A stretch of 64,000 bases of DNA from Mycobacterium bohemicum DSM 44277. GTDB lineage: Bacteria; Actinomycetota; Actinomycetes; Mycobacteriales; Mycobacteriaceae. Where the stretch lies: contig NZ_CSTD01000001.1 of NCBI RefSeq assembly GCF_001053185.1, forward strand, positions 248,001 through 312,000, given 5' to 3'. The translations under genes and the position numbers were made by a program. Below the pieces are notes generated by a model. It made no database searches, was not told the origin of the DNA, and saw only the letters and a list, made by a program, of their open reading frames with translations. Each line of letters opens with the position of its first letter. Position 1 is the first letter of the stretch. Below are positions 46,999-55,721 of the stretch, in pieces.

Positions 46999-48117
46999 GT
47001 GCGGCCGTTTCGCATCGCCGTCGCCGACGATGTGCTCGACGATCTGCGATCCCGCCTGGCGCGCACCCGGTGGCCCGAGGCCGAGTGTGTCGACGACTGG
47101 AGTCAGGGCATCCCGCTCGCGTATACCCGGGCGCTGGCCGACCATTGGGCCGACGTCTACGACTGGCGTGCGCGGGAGACCGCACTCAACCGGTTCGACC
47201 AGTACGTCACCGAGATCGACGGGCTCGACATCCATTTCATCCATCAGCGTTCCCCCCACGACGGCGCGTTCCCGCTGGTGATCACCCACGGCTGGCCCGG
47301 CTCCATCGTGGAGTTCCACAAGGTGATCGAGCCGTTGACCAACCCCGCGTCCGGACGCGCCGAGGACGCCTTCCACGTGGTCTGCCCGTCGCTGCCCGGT
47401 TACGGGTTCTCCGGCAAGCCGACCCGCACGGGGTGGGGCGTCGAGAGAATCGCTCAGGCGTGGGAGACGCTCATGCTGCGCCTGGGCTACGAGCGCTACG
47501 GCGCCCAGGGTGGCGACTGGGGCGCGGCGGTGACCACGCAGATCGGCCGCAACGGCGGCCACTGCGCGGGCATCCACCTGAACATGCCGATCGGGCGGCC
47601 CACCCCGGAATCGCTGAAAGACCCCACCCCGGAAGAACAGAAGGCCCTGGCCGCGCTGGCGGATCACCGCAAGTGGGGCACCGGCTATTCCAAGCAGCAG
47701 TCGACCAGGCCGCAGACGCTGGGCTACGGGCTGGTCGATTCACCGGTGGGTCAGCTGGCGTGGATCGTCGAAAAGTTCTGGGCCTGGATGGATTGCGACG
47801 GCCACCCGGAAAACGTGCTGACCCGCGACGAACTGCTGGACAACGTGATGGTCTACTGGGTGACCGGCACCGGCGCCTCGTCGGCGCGCCTCTACTGGGA
47901 GAGCTTCCGGGTCTGGGGGAACATGGGCCGCGTCGAATTGCCCACTGGCATAGCGTCTTTCCCGGGCGAGGTGCTGGGTGCGCCGCGATCCTGGTGCGAG
48001 CCGGTCTATCACGTCACGCACTGGACGGACATGCCCCGCGGTGGACACTTCGCCGCGTTCGAGCAGCCGGAGCTGTTCGTCGACGACGTGCGCGCGTTCT
48101 TCGCGACGGTCCGCTGA
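46999..48117 (+). CDS. Epoxide hydrolase (EHN domain, microsomal type)
   Basis: A 372-residue alpha/beta hydrolase. It has an N-terminal EHN domain (RPFRIAVADDVLDDLRSRLA, TRWP) typical of microsomal epoxide hydrolases, the oxyanion HGWPGS (97-102), nucleophile Asp173 in GAQGGDWGAA, and a C-terminal catalytic His in PRGGHFAAFEQPE. It converts epoxides to diols. I chose GTG 46999, preceded by GGGGAG, because homology starts there; an ATG-like start at 46900 would add a Ser/Gly-rich leader. Converges on the Rv2237-like gene. Confidence 0.85.
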   Translation: MRPFRIAVADDVLDDLRSRLARTRWPEAECVDDWSQGIPLAYTRALADHWADVYDWRARETALNRFDQYVTEIDGLDIHFIHQRSPHDGAFPLVITHGWPGSIVEFHKVIEPLTNPASGRAEDAFHVVCPSLPGYGFSGKPTRTGWGVERIAQAWETLMLRLGYERYGAQGGDWGAAVTTQIGRNGGHCAGIHLNMPIGRPTPESLKDPTPEEQKALAALADHRKWGTGYSKQQSTRPQTLGYGLVDSPVGQLAWIVEKFWAWMDCDGHPENVLTRDELLDNVMVYWVTGTGASSARLYWESFRVWGNMGRVELPTGIASFPGEVLGAPRSWCEPVYHVTHWTDMPRGGHFAAFEQPELFVDDVRAFFATVR

Positions 48118-48140
48118 CTCCTTCGCCCAACCTCCGGTCT

Positions 48141-48196
48141 CGAGTGTGGATCCTGCGACGCGACACGCCGATTCGGCGTCGCAAACCGCACACTCG
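48141..48196. repeat. Imperfect GAGTGTG palindrome
   Basis: Arms 48141-48161 (CGAGTGTGG...GCGACGC) and 48176-48196 (GCGTCGC...CACACTCG) pair at 16 of 21 positions. It lies between the convergent stops of the epoxide hydrolase and the Rv2237-like gene, the expected place for a bidirectional terminator. Related to the element at 38107. Confidence 0.6.
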
Positions 48197-48213
48197 CGCG
48201 TAGAGGGGGACCG

Positions 48214-49029
48214 TCAGACGATGCGCCGGTTGCGGCGCGCGCGAGATCGCATGTCCCACAGGTACAGCCGATACCCGAATATCCACGCCCCGTGCGGGAT
48301 CAGCCGGTCGGCCACCCGCAGGGCGGCCAGCAGCCACTCGAAGCGGCGCTGCTGGCGCGCCGACCAGTCAAGGCCCATCATCGCCCGGAACTCGGGTGCC
48401 AGGAAACCGGTCGTCGCGAACAGGTTGAACGGCCCCGCCACCGTCCGCAGCGGTGACGGCAGGAAGGCCAGCGACGCCACCCCGCGCAGATGCTCGCGCA
48501 CCGGCGGATCGATCCGCAGCCCGTCGAGCGAGCGCTTCCAGTACTCGTCGAAGGCGGCCCGGTCCGGCGGCCACATCCCCTCGGGGACCTGCAGCGTGGT
48601 CGCCAGGCGCCGGGCGTCGCGGTAGACGGCGTCGGCGGTCGGGTCGTCGAGCGGGCCGTGCAAGAACTCGTGCTGCTCGACGAAATATCGGTACAGGCAG
48701 GCCGCCACCCACAACTGCAGCGTGGGGTCGAAAGCGTTGTAGCGCACCGGGCTTGACGCGGTGGACCGCACTTGCCGGTGCACGCCGTCCACGGCGGCGC
48801 GGATCAGCGCGCGGTCGTGATCGGTGCCGATGGTCGCCGCGGCCAGGTAGGTGCCGGTGGTGCGGGCCCGCTTGAACGGATGCTTGTAGACGTTGCCGCT
48901 GTCCACGGGGCTTTCCAGCACGCCGTACCCGACGCCGGGCAGGGCCAGCTGCATGATGACGTTCGCGGCGGGCAGCAGGGTCGCCGCCGGGTTCAACAGG
49001 TCGGCCACCCGGGTCGCGCGCCGCCTCAT
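48214..49029 (-). CDS. DUF2236 oxygenase-like protein (Rv2237-like)
   Basis: A 271-residue protein of the DUF2236 (MpaB/latex-clearing-protein-like) family, similar to Rv2237. Helical segments such as [20 protein letters not shown] and the charged [20 protein letters not shown] fit the family, whose members bind haem through conserved His residues. ATG 49029. It is divergent from the cobD-Rv2230c chimaera, the same arrangement as Rv2237 and cobD in M. tuberculosis. Confidence 0.82.
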   Translation of the reverse strand: MRRRATRVADLLNPAATLLPAANVIMQLALPGVGYGVLESPVDSGNVYKHPFKRARTTGTYLAAATIGTDHDRALIRAAVDGVHRQVRSTASSPVRYNAFDPTLQLWVAACLYRYFVEQHEFLHGPLDDPTADAVYRDARRLATTLQVPEGMWPPDRAAFDEYWKRSLDGLRIDPPVREHLRGVASLAFLPSPLRTVAGPFNLFATTGFLAPEFRAMMGLDWSARQQRRFEWLLAALRVADRLIPHGAWIFGYRLYLWDMRSRARRNRRIV

Positions 49030-49083
49030 CGCGGGACCTGCCTCATGGGATCGAGTAGACCACACCTGTGAGACGCTGCCGGG

Positions 49084-50055
49084 GTGTTTGCGCGGCAGCC
49101 CGTTAGCGCCGGCGTGCTGGTGGGGTACGCGGCCGACCTCGCGCTGGCCGACCCCCGCCGGGCCACCCGCGGCCACGTGCACCGGTTGATCCGGTCCGGG
49201 CGTTCGCTGTTCACCGCGCACACCAACGCCGACTCGGCGTGCCCCGGGGTCTCCGACGCGCTGGCCGGGGCCCTCGGCCTGACGGTGGAGGGGGTGCTCG
49301 AACCGGTCACGGCCGCAGCCGATCTGGACAAGTGGGTCATCTACGTGCCCCGCGAGAGCGCCGCCGCCGTGCAGGCCGCGGTCTTCGAGGCCGGCGCGGG
49401 CCACATCGGCGACTACTCGCATTGCAGCTGGAGCGTCAGCGGTATCGGGCAATTCCTGCCGCACGAGGGGGCATCCCCGGCGGTGGGCAGCGTCGGCACC
49501 GTCGAGCGGGTGGACGAGGACCGGTTCGAGGTCATCGCACCCGCACGAATTCGTGGCGCCGTCCTGGCGGCCATGCGCGCCGCCCACCCCTATGAAGAAC
49601 CCGCCTTCGACATCTTCGCGCTGCTTCCCCCGCCCGCCGACACGGGGCTGGGCCGCATCGGGACCCTGGCCGAGCCGGAACCGTTGCGCGCCTTCGTCTT
49701 CCGCGTCTGTGCGGCGCTGCCGCAAACGTCGTGGGGCGTGCGCGCAGCCGGGGATCCCGACGCGCTGGTCTCGCGGGTGGCGGTGTGCGGCGGCGCCGGC
49801 GACTCGCTGCTGAGCGCCGCGGCGGCCACCGACGCGCAGGTGTACGTCACCGCGGACCTCCGCCACCATCCCGCCGACGAGCATCGGCGGGCCTCGAACC
49901 TGGCCCTGATCGACGTGGCACACTGGGCAAGCGAATTCCCCTGGTGTGAGCAGGCGGCCGGCGTGCTGCGGGCCCGCTTCGGCGCATCGCTGCCCGTACG
50001 CGTGTGCACGATCCGCACCGATCCTTGGAATATGGGCAGACATGGAGACACATAG
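49084..50055 (+). CDS. Chimaera: CobD N-terminus joined to NIF3-family protein (Rv2230c)
   Basis: A 323-residue frame. Residues about 8-27 ([19 protein letters not shown]) are the start of CobD/CbiB cobalamin synthase. From [20 protein letters not shown] onward it is the C-terminal four fifths of the NIF3 family protein Rv2230c, with [30 protein letters not shown] and LRHHPADEH. The NIF3 N-terminal domain, including its HHP metal-binding motif, is missing, so half the di-metal site is lost. The gene is placed where cobD should start. Downstream order (Rv2229c, Rv2228c) is normal. Confidence 0.85.
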   Translation: MFARQPVSAGVLVGYAADLALADPRRATRGHVHRLIRSGRSLFTAHTNADSACPGVSDALAGALGLTVEGVLEPVTAAADLDKWVIYVPRESAAAVQAAVFEAGAGHIGDYSHCSWSVSGIGQFLPHEGASPAVGSVGTVERVDEDRFEVIAPARIRGAVLAAMRAAHPYEEPAFDIFALLPPPADTGLGRIGTLAEPEPLRAFVFRVCAALPQTSWGVRAAGDPDALVSRVAVCGGAGDSLLSAAAATDAQVYVTADLRHHPADEHRRASNLALIDVAHWASEFPWCEQAAGVLRARFGASLPVRVCTIRTDPWNMGRHGDT

Positions 50056-50058
50056 CCG

Positions 50059-50799
50059 ATGAAATCCGAAGTGGCGCAACAACGTTCGCTTCTCGAGCTG
50101 TCCAAGCTGGACGCCGAGTTGTCGCGGATCGCGCACCGGGCCAGCCACCTTCCGCAGCGGGAGGCCTATGAACGGGTCCAGGCCGATTGCGCCGCCGCCA
50201 CCGACCGGCTGGCCGCGACCCGGATCGCGCTGGAAGACCTGGACTCCCAGGTGTCGAGGTTCGAGTCGGACATCGAGGCGGTGCGCCAGCGCGAGCAGCG
50301 CGACCGGTCCATGCTGCAGTCGGGCGCGACGGACGCCAAGCAGCTATCCGATCTGCAACACGAACTGGAAACCCTGATGCGTCGGCGGACCAGCCTGGAG
50401 GACTCACTCCTGGAAATCATGGAACGCCGCGAGGAGCTGCAGGCCTGCCTGGCCTCCGAGCAGGCGGCTCTCGACGACCTGCAGGCCGAGCTTGCCCGCG
50501 CTCAGCAGGCCCTCGACGACGCGGTCGCCGAGATCGACGAAGCGCGCCAAGTCTCTTATCCCCATCTATCTGTGTCTCAGAGCCAGCTTCTACCTCGTGC
50601 CCTCCCCCCACCCGCCGGGCGCCCCCCGCCCCCTCCTTTCCTGCTCCCTCTCCTTCCGTGGCGGCCATACCACCGGCCCCGCCGGCTCGAGATCGACCGC
50701 GGGGAACTGGCGCGGATCTCCGCCGCCGCCGAGGACGAGGTGGTGCGCTGCCCGGAGTGCGGCGCGATCCTGTTGCGGATCAAGGGCTTCGACCAGTGA
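50059..50799 (+). CDS. C4-type zinc-ribbon protein (Rv2229c) with corrupted middle
   Basis: A 246-residue protein. Residues 1-165 form a long coiled coil ([36 protein letters not shown] heptads), as in Rv2229c. The C-terminus keeps [14 protein letters not shown]. Between them, residues about 166-212 read a Pro/Leu-rich sequence ([20 protein letters not shown]) replacing the usual conserved segment and the first CxxC pair, although the length is unchanged. The zinc site therefore lacks two cysteines. Coordinates of the odd DNA are about 50548-50690. Overlaps the next gene by GTGA. Confidence 0.82.
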   Translation: MKSEVAQQRSLLELSKLDAELSRIAHRASHLPQREAYERVQADCAAATDRLAATRIALEDLDSQVSRFESDIEAVRQREQRDRSMLQSGATDAKQLSDLQHELETLMRRRTSLEDSLLEIMERREELQACLASEQAALDDLQAELARAQQALDDAVAEIDEARQVSYPHLSVSQSQLLPRALPPPAGRPPPPPFLLPLLPWRPYHRPRRLEIDRGELARISAAAEDEVVRCPECGAILLRIKGFDQ

Positions 50800-51917
50800 A
50801 GGTGGTCATCGAGGCCGACGGCGGGTCGCGCGGCAATCCCGGGCCGGCCGGTTACGGCGCCGTGGTGCTCAGCGCCGACCGCGCGGCGGTGCTGGCCGAG
50901 GCCAAGCAGGCCATCGGGCGGGCGACCAACAACGTCGCCGAATACCGCGGCCTCATCGCGGGTTTGGAGGACGCCGCCCGCCTCGGCGCCACCGAGGCCG
51001 CCGTGTTCCTGGATTCCAAGCTCCTGGTCGAGCAGATGTCCGGGCGCTGGAAGGTCAAGCACCCCGACCTGATCGAGCTGCACCGCCGGGCCCGCGAGCT
51101 GGCCTCCCGATTCCAGCGGGTCACCTACACGTGGATTCCGCGGGAACGCAACACCCACGCGGATCGGCTGGCCAACGAGGCGATGGACGCGGCGGCCGCC
51201 GGTGCCGACGACCCGGCGCAGAACGAAACGCCGACACCCGCAGCCGACCCCCCGAAAACCATCGCCGAGCACGCCCGGACCGGGCCAGGCTGGACCGGCG
51301 CGCGGGGCACGCCGACCCGGTTGCTGCTGTTGCGCCACGGGCAGACCGAACTGTCCGCGCAGCGCCGCTACTCGGGGCGCGGCAACCCGGCGCTGACCGA
51401 CGTGGGCCGCCGGCAGGCCGGGGCCGCGGCGCGCTACCTGGCCGAGCGCGGCGGGATCGCCGCGGTGTTCTCCTCGCCGCTGCAACGCGCCTACGACACC
51501 GCGGCGGCGGCCGCCAAGGCGCTGGGCCTGGACGTGACGGTCGACGACGGCCTGATCGAGACCGACTTCGGGGACTGGGAGGGGTTGACCTTCAACGAGG
51601 CCGCCGAGCGCGACCCGGAGCTGCACCGACGCTGGCTGAGCGACACCGGCACCACGCCGCCGGGCGGCGAGAGCTTCGACGACGTCCTGGGCCGCGTGGT
51701 CGAGGCACGCGAACGGATCATCGAAGGCCATCAGGGGTCGACGGTGCTGGTGGTCTCGCACGTGACGCCGATCAAGATGCTGCTGCGCCTGGCGCTGGAC
51801 GCCGGGCCGGGCATCCTCTACCGGCTGCACCTCGACCTGGCGTCGCTGAGCATCGCCGAGTTCTTCTCCGACGGGGCGTCCTCGGTGCGGCTGGTGAACC
51901 AGACCGGCTACCTGTAG
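50796..51917 (+). CDS. Bifunctional RNase HI / CobC-type phosphatase (Rv2228c-like)
   Basis: A 373-residue two-domain enzyme. Residues 1-135 are RNase HI (VIEADGGSRGNPGPAGYGAV, NNVAEYRGLIAGLE, VFLDSK, with acidic metal ligands Asp, Glu, Asp) that cuts RNA in RNA-DNA hybrids. After a Pro/Thr-rich linker, residues about 170-373 are a histidine phosphatase (LLLLRHGQTELSAQRRYSGR, VVSHVTPIKMLL), like alpha-ribazole phosphatase CobC. GTG 50796 overlaps the Rv2229c stop. With cobD and cobC apparently deleted nearby, the phosphatase domain's cobalamin role is in question. Confidence 0.92.
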   Translation: MKVVIEADGGSRGNPGPAGYGAVVLSADRAAVLAEAKQAIGRATNNVAEYRGLIAGLEDAARLGATEAAVFLDSKLLVEQMSGRWKVKHPDLIELHRRARELASRFQRVTYTWIPRERNTHADRLANEAMDAAAAGADDPAQNETPTPAADPPKTIAEHARTGPGWTGARGTPTRLLLLRHGQTELSAQRRYSGRGNPALTDVGRRQAGAAARYLAERGGIAAVFSSPLQRAYDTAAAAAKALGLDVTVDDGLIETDFGDWEGLTFNEAAERDPELHRRWLSDTGTTPPGGESFDDVLGRVVEARERIIEGHQGSTVLVVSHVTPIKMLLRLALDAGPGILYRLHLDLASLSIAEFFSDGASSVRLVNQTGYL

Positions 51918-51932
51918 CCATTCTGTGGGGTT

Positions 51933-51947
51933 GTGGCGTTTCGCCAC
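51933..51947 (+). terminator. Short hairpin after Rv2228c-like gene
   Basis: GTGGCG and CGCCAC around a TTT loop, 15 nt after the stop at 51917. A small perfect hairpin without a T-run; a weak terminator is possible. Confidence 0.35.
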
Positions 51948-51958
51948 GCCGGGTCCCG

Positions 51959-51977
51959 AAGTCAACTACCTTGACTT
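51959..51977. promoter_or_regulatory. Perfect inverted repeat before TetR gene
   Basis: AAGTCAA (51959-51965), spacer CTACC, TTGACTT (51971-51977), ending 26 nt before the GTG start at 52004. The right arm contains TTGACT, a -35-like hexamer, so a bound regulator would block the promoter. Likely autoregulatory operator; inferred. Confidence 0.5.
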
Positions 51978-52003
51978 TCCGGAATCGCTTGAAGGGGACT
52001 CGC

Positions 52004-52591
52004 GTGCAGTCTCAACCGAACGCCGTATCGACGGGGGCCGTCCCCGCGGACGTCTGGGCGCTCGTGATGCCGGCGGTGCTCGACGAGCTGGCCCGCTGGG
52101 GTGTGGAGCGTTTCAGCATCGAGGCCCTGGCCGAGCGCCATAACCTGGATCCGGCGCTGATCTACCGCTACTGGGGTGACCGTCAGCAACTGATCGTCGA
52201 CGCGGCGCTGTCCGACATCGAGGGCTCCTTGTGGGCAGCGGACACCGGATCGCTGCGGGGGGACCTGGCGGCTCTCGCGCGCAGTGTCACCAACCGCATC
52301 AACTCCGACGTGGGCCGCACCCTGCTGCGGGCGTTGGTCATGGAACGGCGCGGTTATCACGACGAGGCCACCAGGTCGAGGTTCTGGCAAGCGAATTTCC
52401 GGCTGGTGCGCGCGGTGGTGGACCGGGCCCGGGAACGCGGCGAACTGCGTGAGGGCGTCAACACCCTTGCCGCCGTGCAGATCGTCCTGGCGCCGCTGAA
52501 CATTCGCGCGCTCTACTCCGATGCCCCGATCGATGACACCTACTGCGCGGCCATCGCCGACATGGCGTGGCACGCCCTGGCGCGGAAGTAG
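52004..52591 (+). CDS. TetR-family regulator
   Basis: A 195-residue regulator. The helix-turn-helix region reads ERFSIEALAERHNLDPALIY followed by RYWGDRQQLI, a TetR pattern; the C-terminal domain (LLRALVMERRGYHDEATRSR) fits TetR_C families. GTG 52004 follows GAAGGGGA, which decides this start; the very long in-frame extension upstream is a shadow of Rv2228c. Target genes unknown; self-control through the palindrome at 51959 is likely. Confidence 0.83.
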   Translation: MQSQPNAVSTGAVPADVWALVMPAVLDELARWGVERFSIEALAERHNLDPALIYRYWGDRQQLIVDAALSDIEGSLWAADTGSLRGDLAALARSVTNRINSDVGRTLLRALVMERRGYHDEATRSRFWQANFRLVRAVVDRARERGELREGVNTLAAVQIVLAPLNIRALYSDAPIDDTYCAAIADMAWHALARK

Positions 52592-52687
52592 GAATTGCCG
52601 TCGCCTCCCCTGACCGATCGAAGTGATCGGGCGACGGGGTGAGTCGTGCCCGGGGCCCGGGCGCATCGCCGGACGTAGGATCATTAG

Positions 52688-52888
52688 ATGAGAAGGACTT
52701 TCGTCGTCACGTTCGCACTCGGCGTGCTCGTCGCGCTCTTCGGTCTGATCTGGGCGCTGCAGGGGTTCGGGGTCCTCGGTGGTAGCCCGATGAGCAACAC
52801 CACGACCTGGTCCATCATCGGTCCGATCACCGTGGTGGTCGGCATGGTGGTTGCGGTCGTCAGTTGGCGCAAACTGTCGTCGAAGTAG
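52688..52888 (+). CDS. Small two-helix membrane protein
   Basis: A 66-residue protein with two hydrophobic helices (FVVTFALGVLVALFGLIWAL at about 5-24 and IIGPITVVVGMVVAVVSW at about 43-60) and a basic C-terminus. Family unknown. It converges with the molybdopterin oxidoreductase, with 3 nt between the stops. ATG 52688. Confidence 0.6.
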   Translation: MRRTFVVTFALGVLVALFGLIWALQGFGVLGGSPMSNTTTWSIIGPITVVVGMVVAVVSWRKLSSK

Positions 52889-52891
52889 CGC

Positions 52892-54436
52892 TCATTTCTG
52901 GGCCACCGTGAAATCGACGGTATGCCAGCCGGTGGCTCCGTCGGGTGCCGGGGGAACCCGCTCCGAGGTTTGGGTGGCGCCGGTGTTGTCGGTGGCGCGC
53001 ACGGTGATCGATTGTCTGCCAGGGGCTTTGGCCTGCCAGGGGAAGCTCCACAACCGCCACGTCTCATTGGAATAGCTGGCACCCAATTCGGCGGGCTGCC
53101 AGTCGCCGTCTCCGATGCGGACCTCGACGGCCCGCACCCCGCGATTCTGCGCCCACGCGACACCGCCGAACACCACGGGCCCGACCGGCACCTGCTGACC
53201 GGCCTTCGGAACATCGATCCGCGACTCGGTCTTGATCGGTGCGCGCGCCGCCCAGCCCTGCCGCGTCCAGTACGCGCGCGCCCTGTCGAAGCGGGTCAGC
53301 TCCAGATCCACGACCCACTTGGTGGCCGACACGTACCCGTAGAGCCCGGGCACCACCAGCCTGGCCGGGTAACCATGCTCGATCGGCAGCGGCTGACCGT
53401 TGAGGCCGACCGCCAGGAGCGCGTCGCGGCCGTCGGTGAGCGCATCCACCGGGGTGCCGGCGGTGAACCCATCGATGGACGTCGAGAGCACCATGTCGGC
53501 GTCCGCATGCACGCCGGCCGCCGCCAGCAGATCGGCCACCCGGTAGCCCGTCCAGACCCCCGTCGAAATCAACTGCCCACCAACCGGATTCGAGACACAG
53601 GTCAACGTCGTCACCTTTTCGACGACCTCGAAATGGGCGAGGTCGTCGAAGCTGTACGTGGTTTCGCGATCCACCATCCCGTGCACCCGCAGCCGCCAGT
53701 CGCCGTGGCTGAGTTGCGGGACGGCCAGCGCGGTATCCACCCGGTAGAAATCCGCGCTGGGCGTGACAAAGCTGGGCAGGGCAACACCTTTGGGCTGCAC
53801 ACCGGCCGGTATCGGGGGTGCCGGGATCCGCGGGCGGGCAAGCGCGAAACCGCTGCGGTCGCCGGCCACCGAATGCGTCAACCGGGTGATCACCGCGCCG
53901 GCCACACCGCTCACCACGCCGAACCCGAGCAGCGCGAACAGGACCACCTTGCGCCGGCCGGCATCAGGCGCGTGGTCGGCCAGGTCTTCCCGGTCCGCCG
54001 CACCGGGCCAGAACCGACGGTTGAGCAAGCGCAGGGTCGTCACGCCGCAGAGGGCGCCCGCGACGGTCGGGATCGTGTCGAGCGCCGTCGCGCCTGGGCG
54101 CGACAGGACCGCGACGCATCCGAGGACGCCCGCCGCGGCGATCAGGGCGCTGCCGAGTGGGCGGCGCCGGGTCTCGAGGGTTCCGGCGACCGCGGCGATG
54201 GTGGCGATCGCCACCAACACGACGATGCCCAGGAAGAGTTTGTCCAGCGACCCCAGGGTCTGGATCGCCCACTCCTTGACGGGCCCGGGCGTCAGGTCGA
54301 CGATGGCCGAACCGATCGCGGTGCGCGCGTTGGCCCGCGCGCCGAACGGGATGCCCACCGACTCGGCCACGCCGAGCGAGACGGCCGCGGCGGCGAGCCC
54401 GGCCAGCATCCGCTCGTTGGTCGGGGCGACAGCCAT
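52892..54436 (-). CDS. Membrane-bound molybdopterin oxidoreductase (sulfite-oxidase type)
   Basis: A 514-residue protein. The N-terminal 190 residues hold about four membrane helices (LFLGIVVLVAIATIAAVAG, VVLFALLGFGVVSGVAGAVI among them). The rest is a sulfite-oxidase-like molybdopterin domain with the Mo-ligand Cys in TLTCVSNPVGGQL, then GYPARLVVPGLYGYVSAT, and a C-terminal Mo-co dimerisation domain. It faces the periplasm and probably reduces or oxidises a sulfoxide or sulfite. ATG 54436 is preferred over TTG 54442. Confidence 0.85.
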   Translation of the reverse strand: MAVAPTNERMLAGLAAAAVSLGVAESVGIPFGARANARTAIGSAIVDLTPGPVKEWAIQTLGSLDKLFLGIVVLVAIATIAAVAGTLETRRRPLGSALIAAAGVLGCVAVLSRPGATALDTIPTVAGALCGVTTLRLLNRRFWPGAADREDLADHAPDAGRRKVVLFALLGFGVVSGVAGAVITRLTHSVAGDRSGFALARPRIPAPPIPAGVQPKGVALPSFVTPSADFYRVDTALAVPQLSHGDWRLRVHGMVDRETTYSFDDLAHFEVVEKVTTLTCVSNPVGGQLISTGVWTGYRVADLLAAAGVHADADMVLSTSIDGFTAGTPVDALTDGRDALLAVGLNGQPLPIEHGYPARLVVPGLYGYVSATKWVVDLELTRFDRARAYWTRQGWAARAPIKTESRIDVPKAGQQVPVGPVVFGGVAWAQNRGVRAVEVRIGDGDWQPAELGASYSNETWRLWSFPWQAKAPGRQSITVRATDNTGATQTSERVPPAPDGATGWHTVDFTVAQK

Positions 54437-54629
54437 GAGCAACCACTGTACGCGCCCGCTGTCTGATGAGGGCAGATGCGTTGCGGTGCAAGCGAAAAGG
54501 GCATACGCGCGCCGACCATCGCCGCGGTCGCCGAGTCAGGCGTGGCCCACCGCCCTTGACCCGCTGCGTTTGTCCCGCCATGGTAGGTCGCTATGACGCC
54601 GATCAGAGCAGCGATCCGATGAAGGCCCG

Positions 54630-55721
54630 ATGAAAGCCGTCGTGCTCCGCGAGGCGGGGCGCCCCACCAAGGTGGAGGAACTCGCGCTGCGGCCGGTCGG
54701 CAAGCGCGAGGCCCGGGTGCGAATGAGCGCCAGCGGCGTCTGCCACAGTGACCTGTCTCTGCGCAACGGGTCCATCCCGACGCTGCTGCCGTGCACCCTC
54801 GGTCACGAGGGCGCCGGGGTTGTCGCCGAGGTCGGCGACGAGGTCGACTCGGTGCGCCCGGGCGACCACGTCGTGCTCATCTGGAGCGTGGCGTGCCGGT
54901 CCTGCCCGCATTGCCTGCGCGGCGAGACGCAGCTGTGCGTGCACGGTTACGACCACGCTTACGGCGGGCCCTACGCCGAGACCTCCGCCGGCCCGGTGTG
55001 GCCGGGCATGGGGGTTGCGTCCCTGGCCGAGGAGACTGTGCTGCCCGCGGCGGCGGTCGTGGCCGTCGACGAGTCGCTGCCGCTCGACCTCGCAGCGCTC
55101 CTGGGTTGCGGCGTCACGACGGGCGTGGGGGCGGTGATGCGCACCGCGGCCGTGCGGCTGGGTGACAGCGTGCTCGTGATCGGTTGCGGGGGAGTGGGTC
55201 TGGCCGCCATCCAGGCCGCGCGCCTGGCCGGCGCGGCGCAGATCATCGCCGCCGACCGGGTTGCGGCCCAGCTTCCCGCCGCGCTCGCCAACGGCGCGAC
55301 CGACACCGTCGACGCGAGCGAGTCCGACGTCGCCGCCGCGGTGCGCGACCTCACCGGTGGCGTCGGCGTCGACCACGGAATCGAGGTCGTCGGCAAGCCC
55401 GCCACCATCCGCGCGGCCTACGACGCCACCCGCCGCGGCGGCAAGGTCACCCTGGTGGGCGCCGCCGGCGTCGCGGACGAAGTGAGTTTCCCCGCGCTGG
55501 CTTTGATGACCGACGGCAAGACGGTCCAGGGCAGCGTCTACGGGGCCAGCGATCCGGTGCGCGACATCCCGATGCTTGCCGCACTCGCCCAGCGGGGCCG
55601 TCTCGACCTCGAGGCGCTGGTGACCCGGCGGATCGGCATCGACGATGTCGAGGAGGCGTTCACCGACATGGCGGCGGGACGCGGGGCGCGCAGCGTCGTC
55701 TGCTTCAGCGCGACAGGGTGA
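54630..55721 (+). CDS. Zinc-dependent alcohol dehydrogenase
   Basis: A 363-residue class III-like medium-chain dehydrogenase. Catalytic zinc ligands are in GVCHSDL (Cys), LGHEGAG (His) and LLGCGVTTG (Cys). Four structural cysteines lie in CRSCPHCLRGETQLC. The NAD motif is [17 protein letters not shown]. Similar to mycobacterial AdhD-type enzymes. Its 3' end overlaps the convergent ferredoxin gene by 17 nt. Alcohol dehydrogenase next to a P450/ferredoxin suggests sequential oxidation of the same substrate class; inferred. Confidence 0.9.
   Translation: MKAVVLREAGRPTKVEELALRPVGKREARVRMSASGVCHSDLSLRNGSIPTLLPCTLGHEGAGVVAEVGDEVDSVRPGDHVVLIWSVACRSCPHCLRGETQLCVHGYDHAYGGPYAETSAGPVWPGMGVASLAEETVLPAAAVVAVDESLPLDLAALLGCGVTTGVGAVMRTAAVRLGDSVLVIGCGGVGLAAIQAARLAGAAQIIAADRVAAQLPAALANGATDTVDASESDVAAAVRDLTGGVGVDHGIEVVGKPATIRAAYDATRRGGKVTLVGAAGVADEVSFPALALMTDGKTVQGSVYGASDPVRDIPMLAALAQRGRLDLEALVTRRIGIDDVEEAFTDMAAGRGARSVVCFSATG

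Noticed and set aside
50187..50795. Long upstream extension of the RNase H/phosphatase frame
   Set aside because: It is an alternative frame of the Rv2229c-like gene. The GTG at 50796 gives the exact RNase H start.
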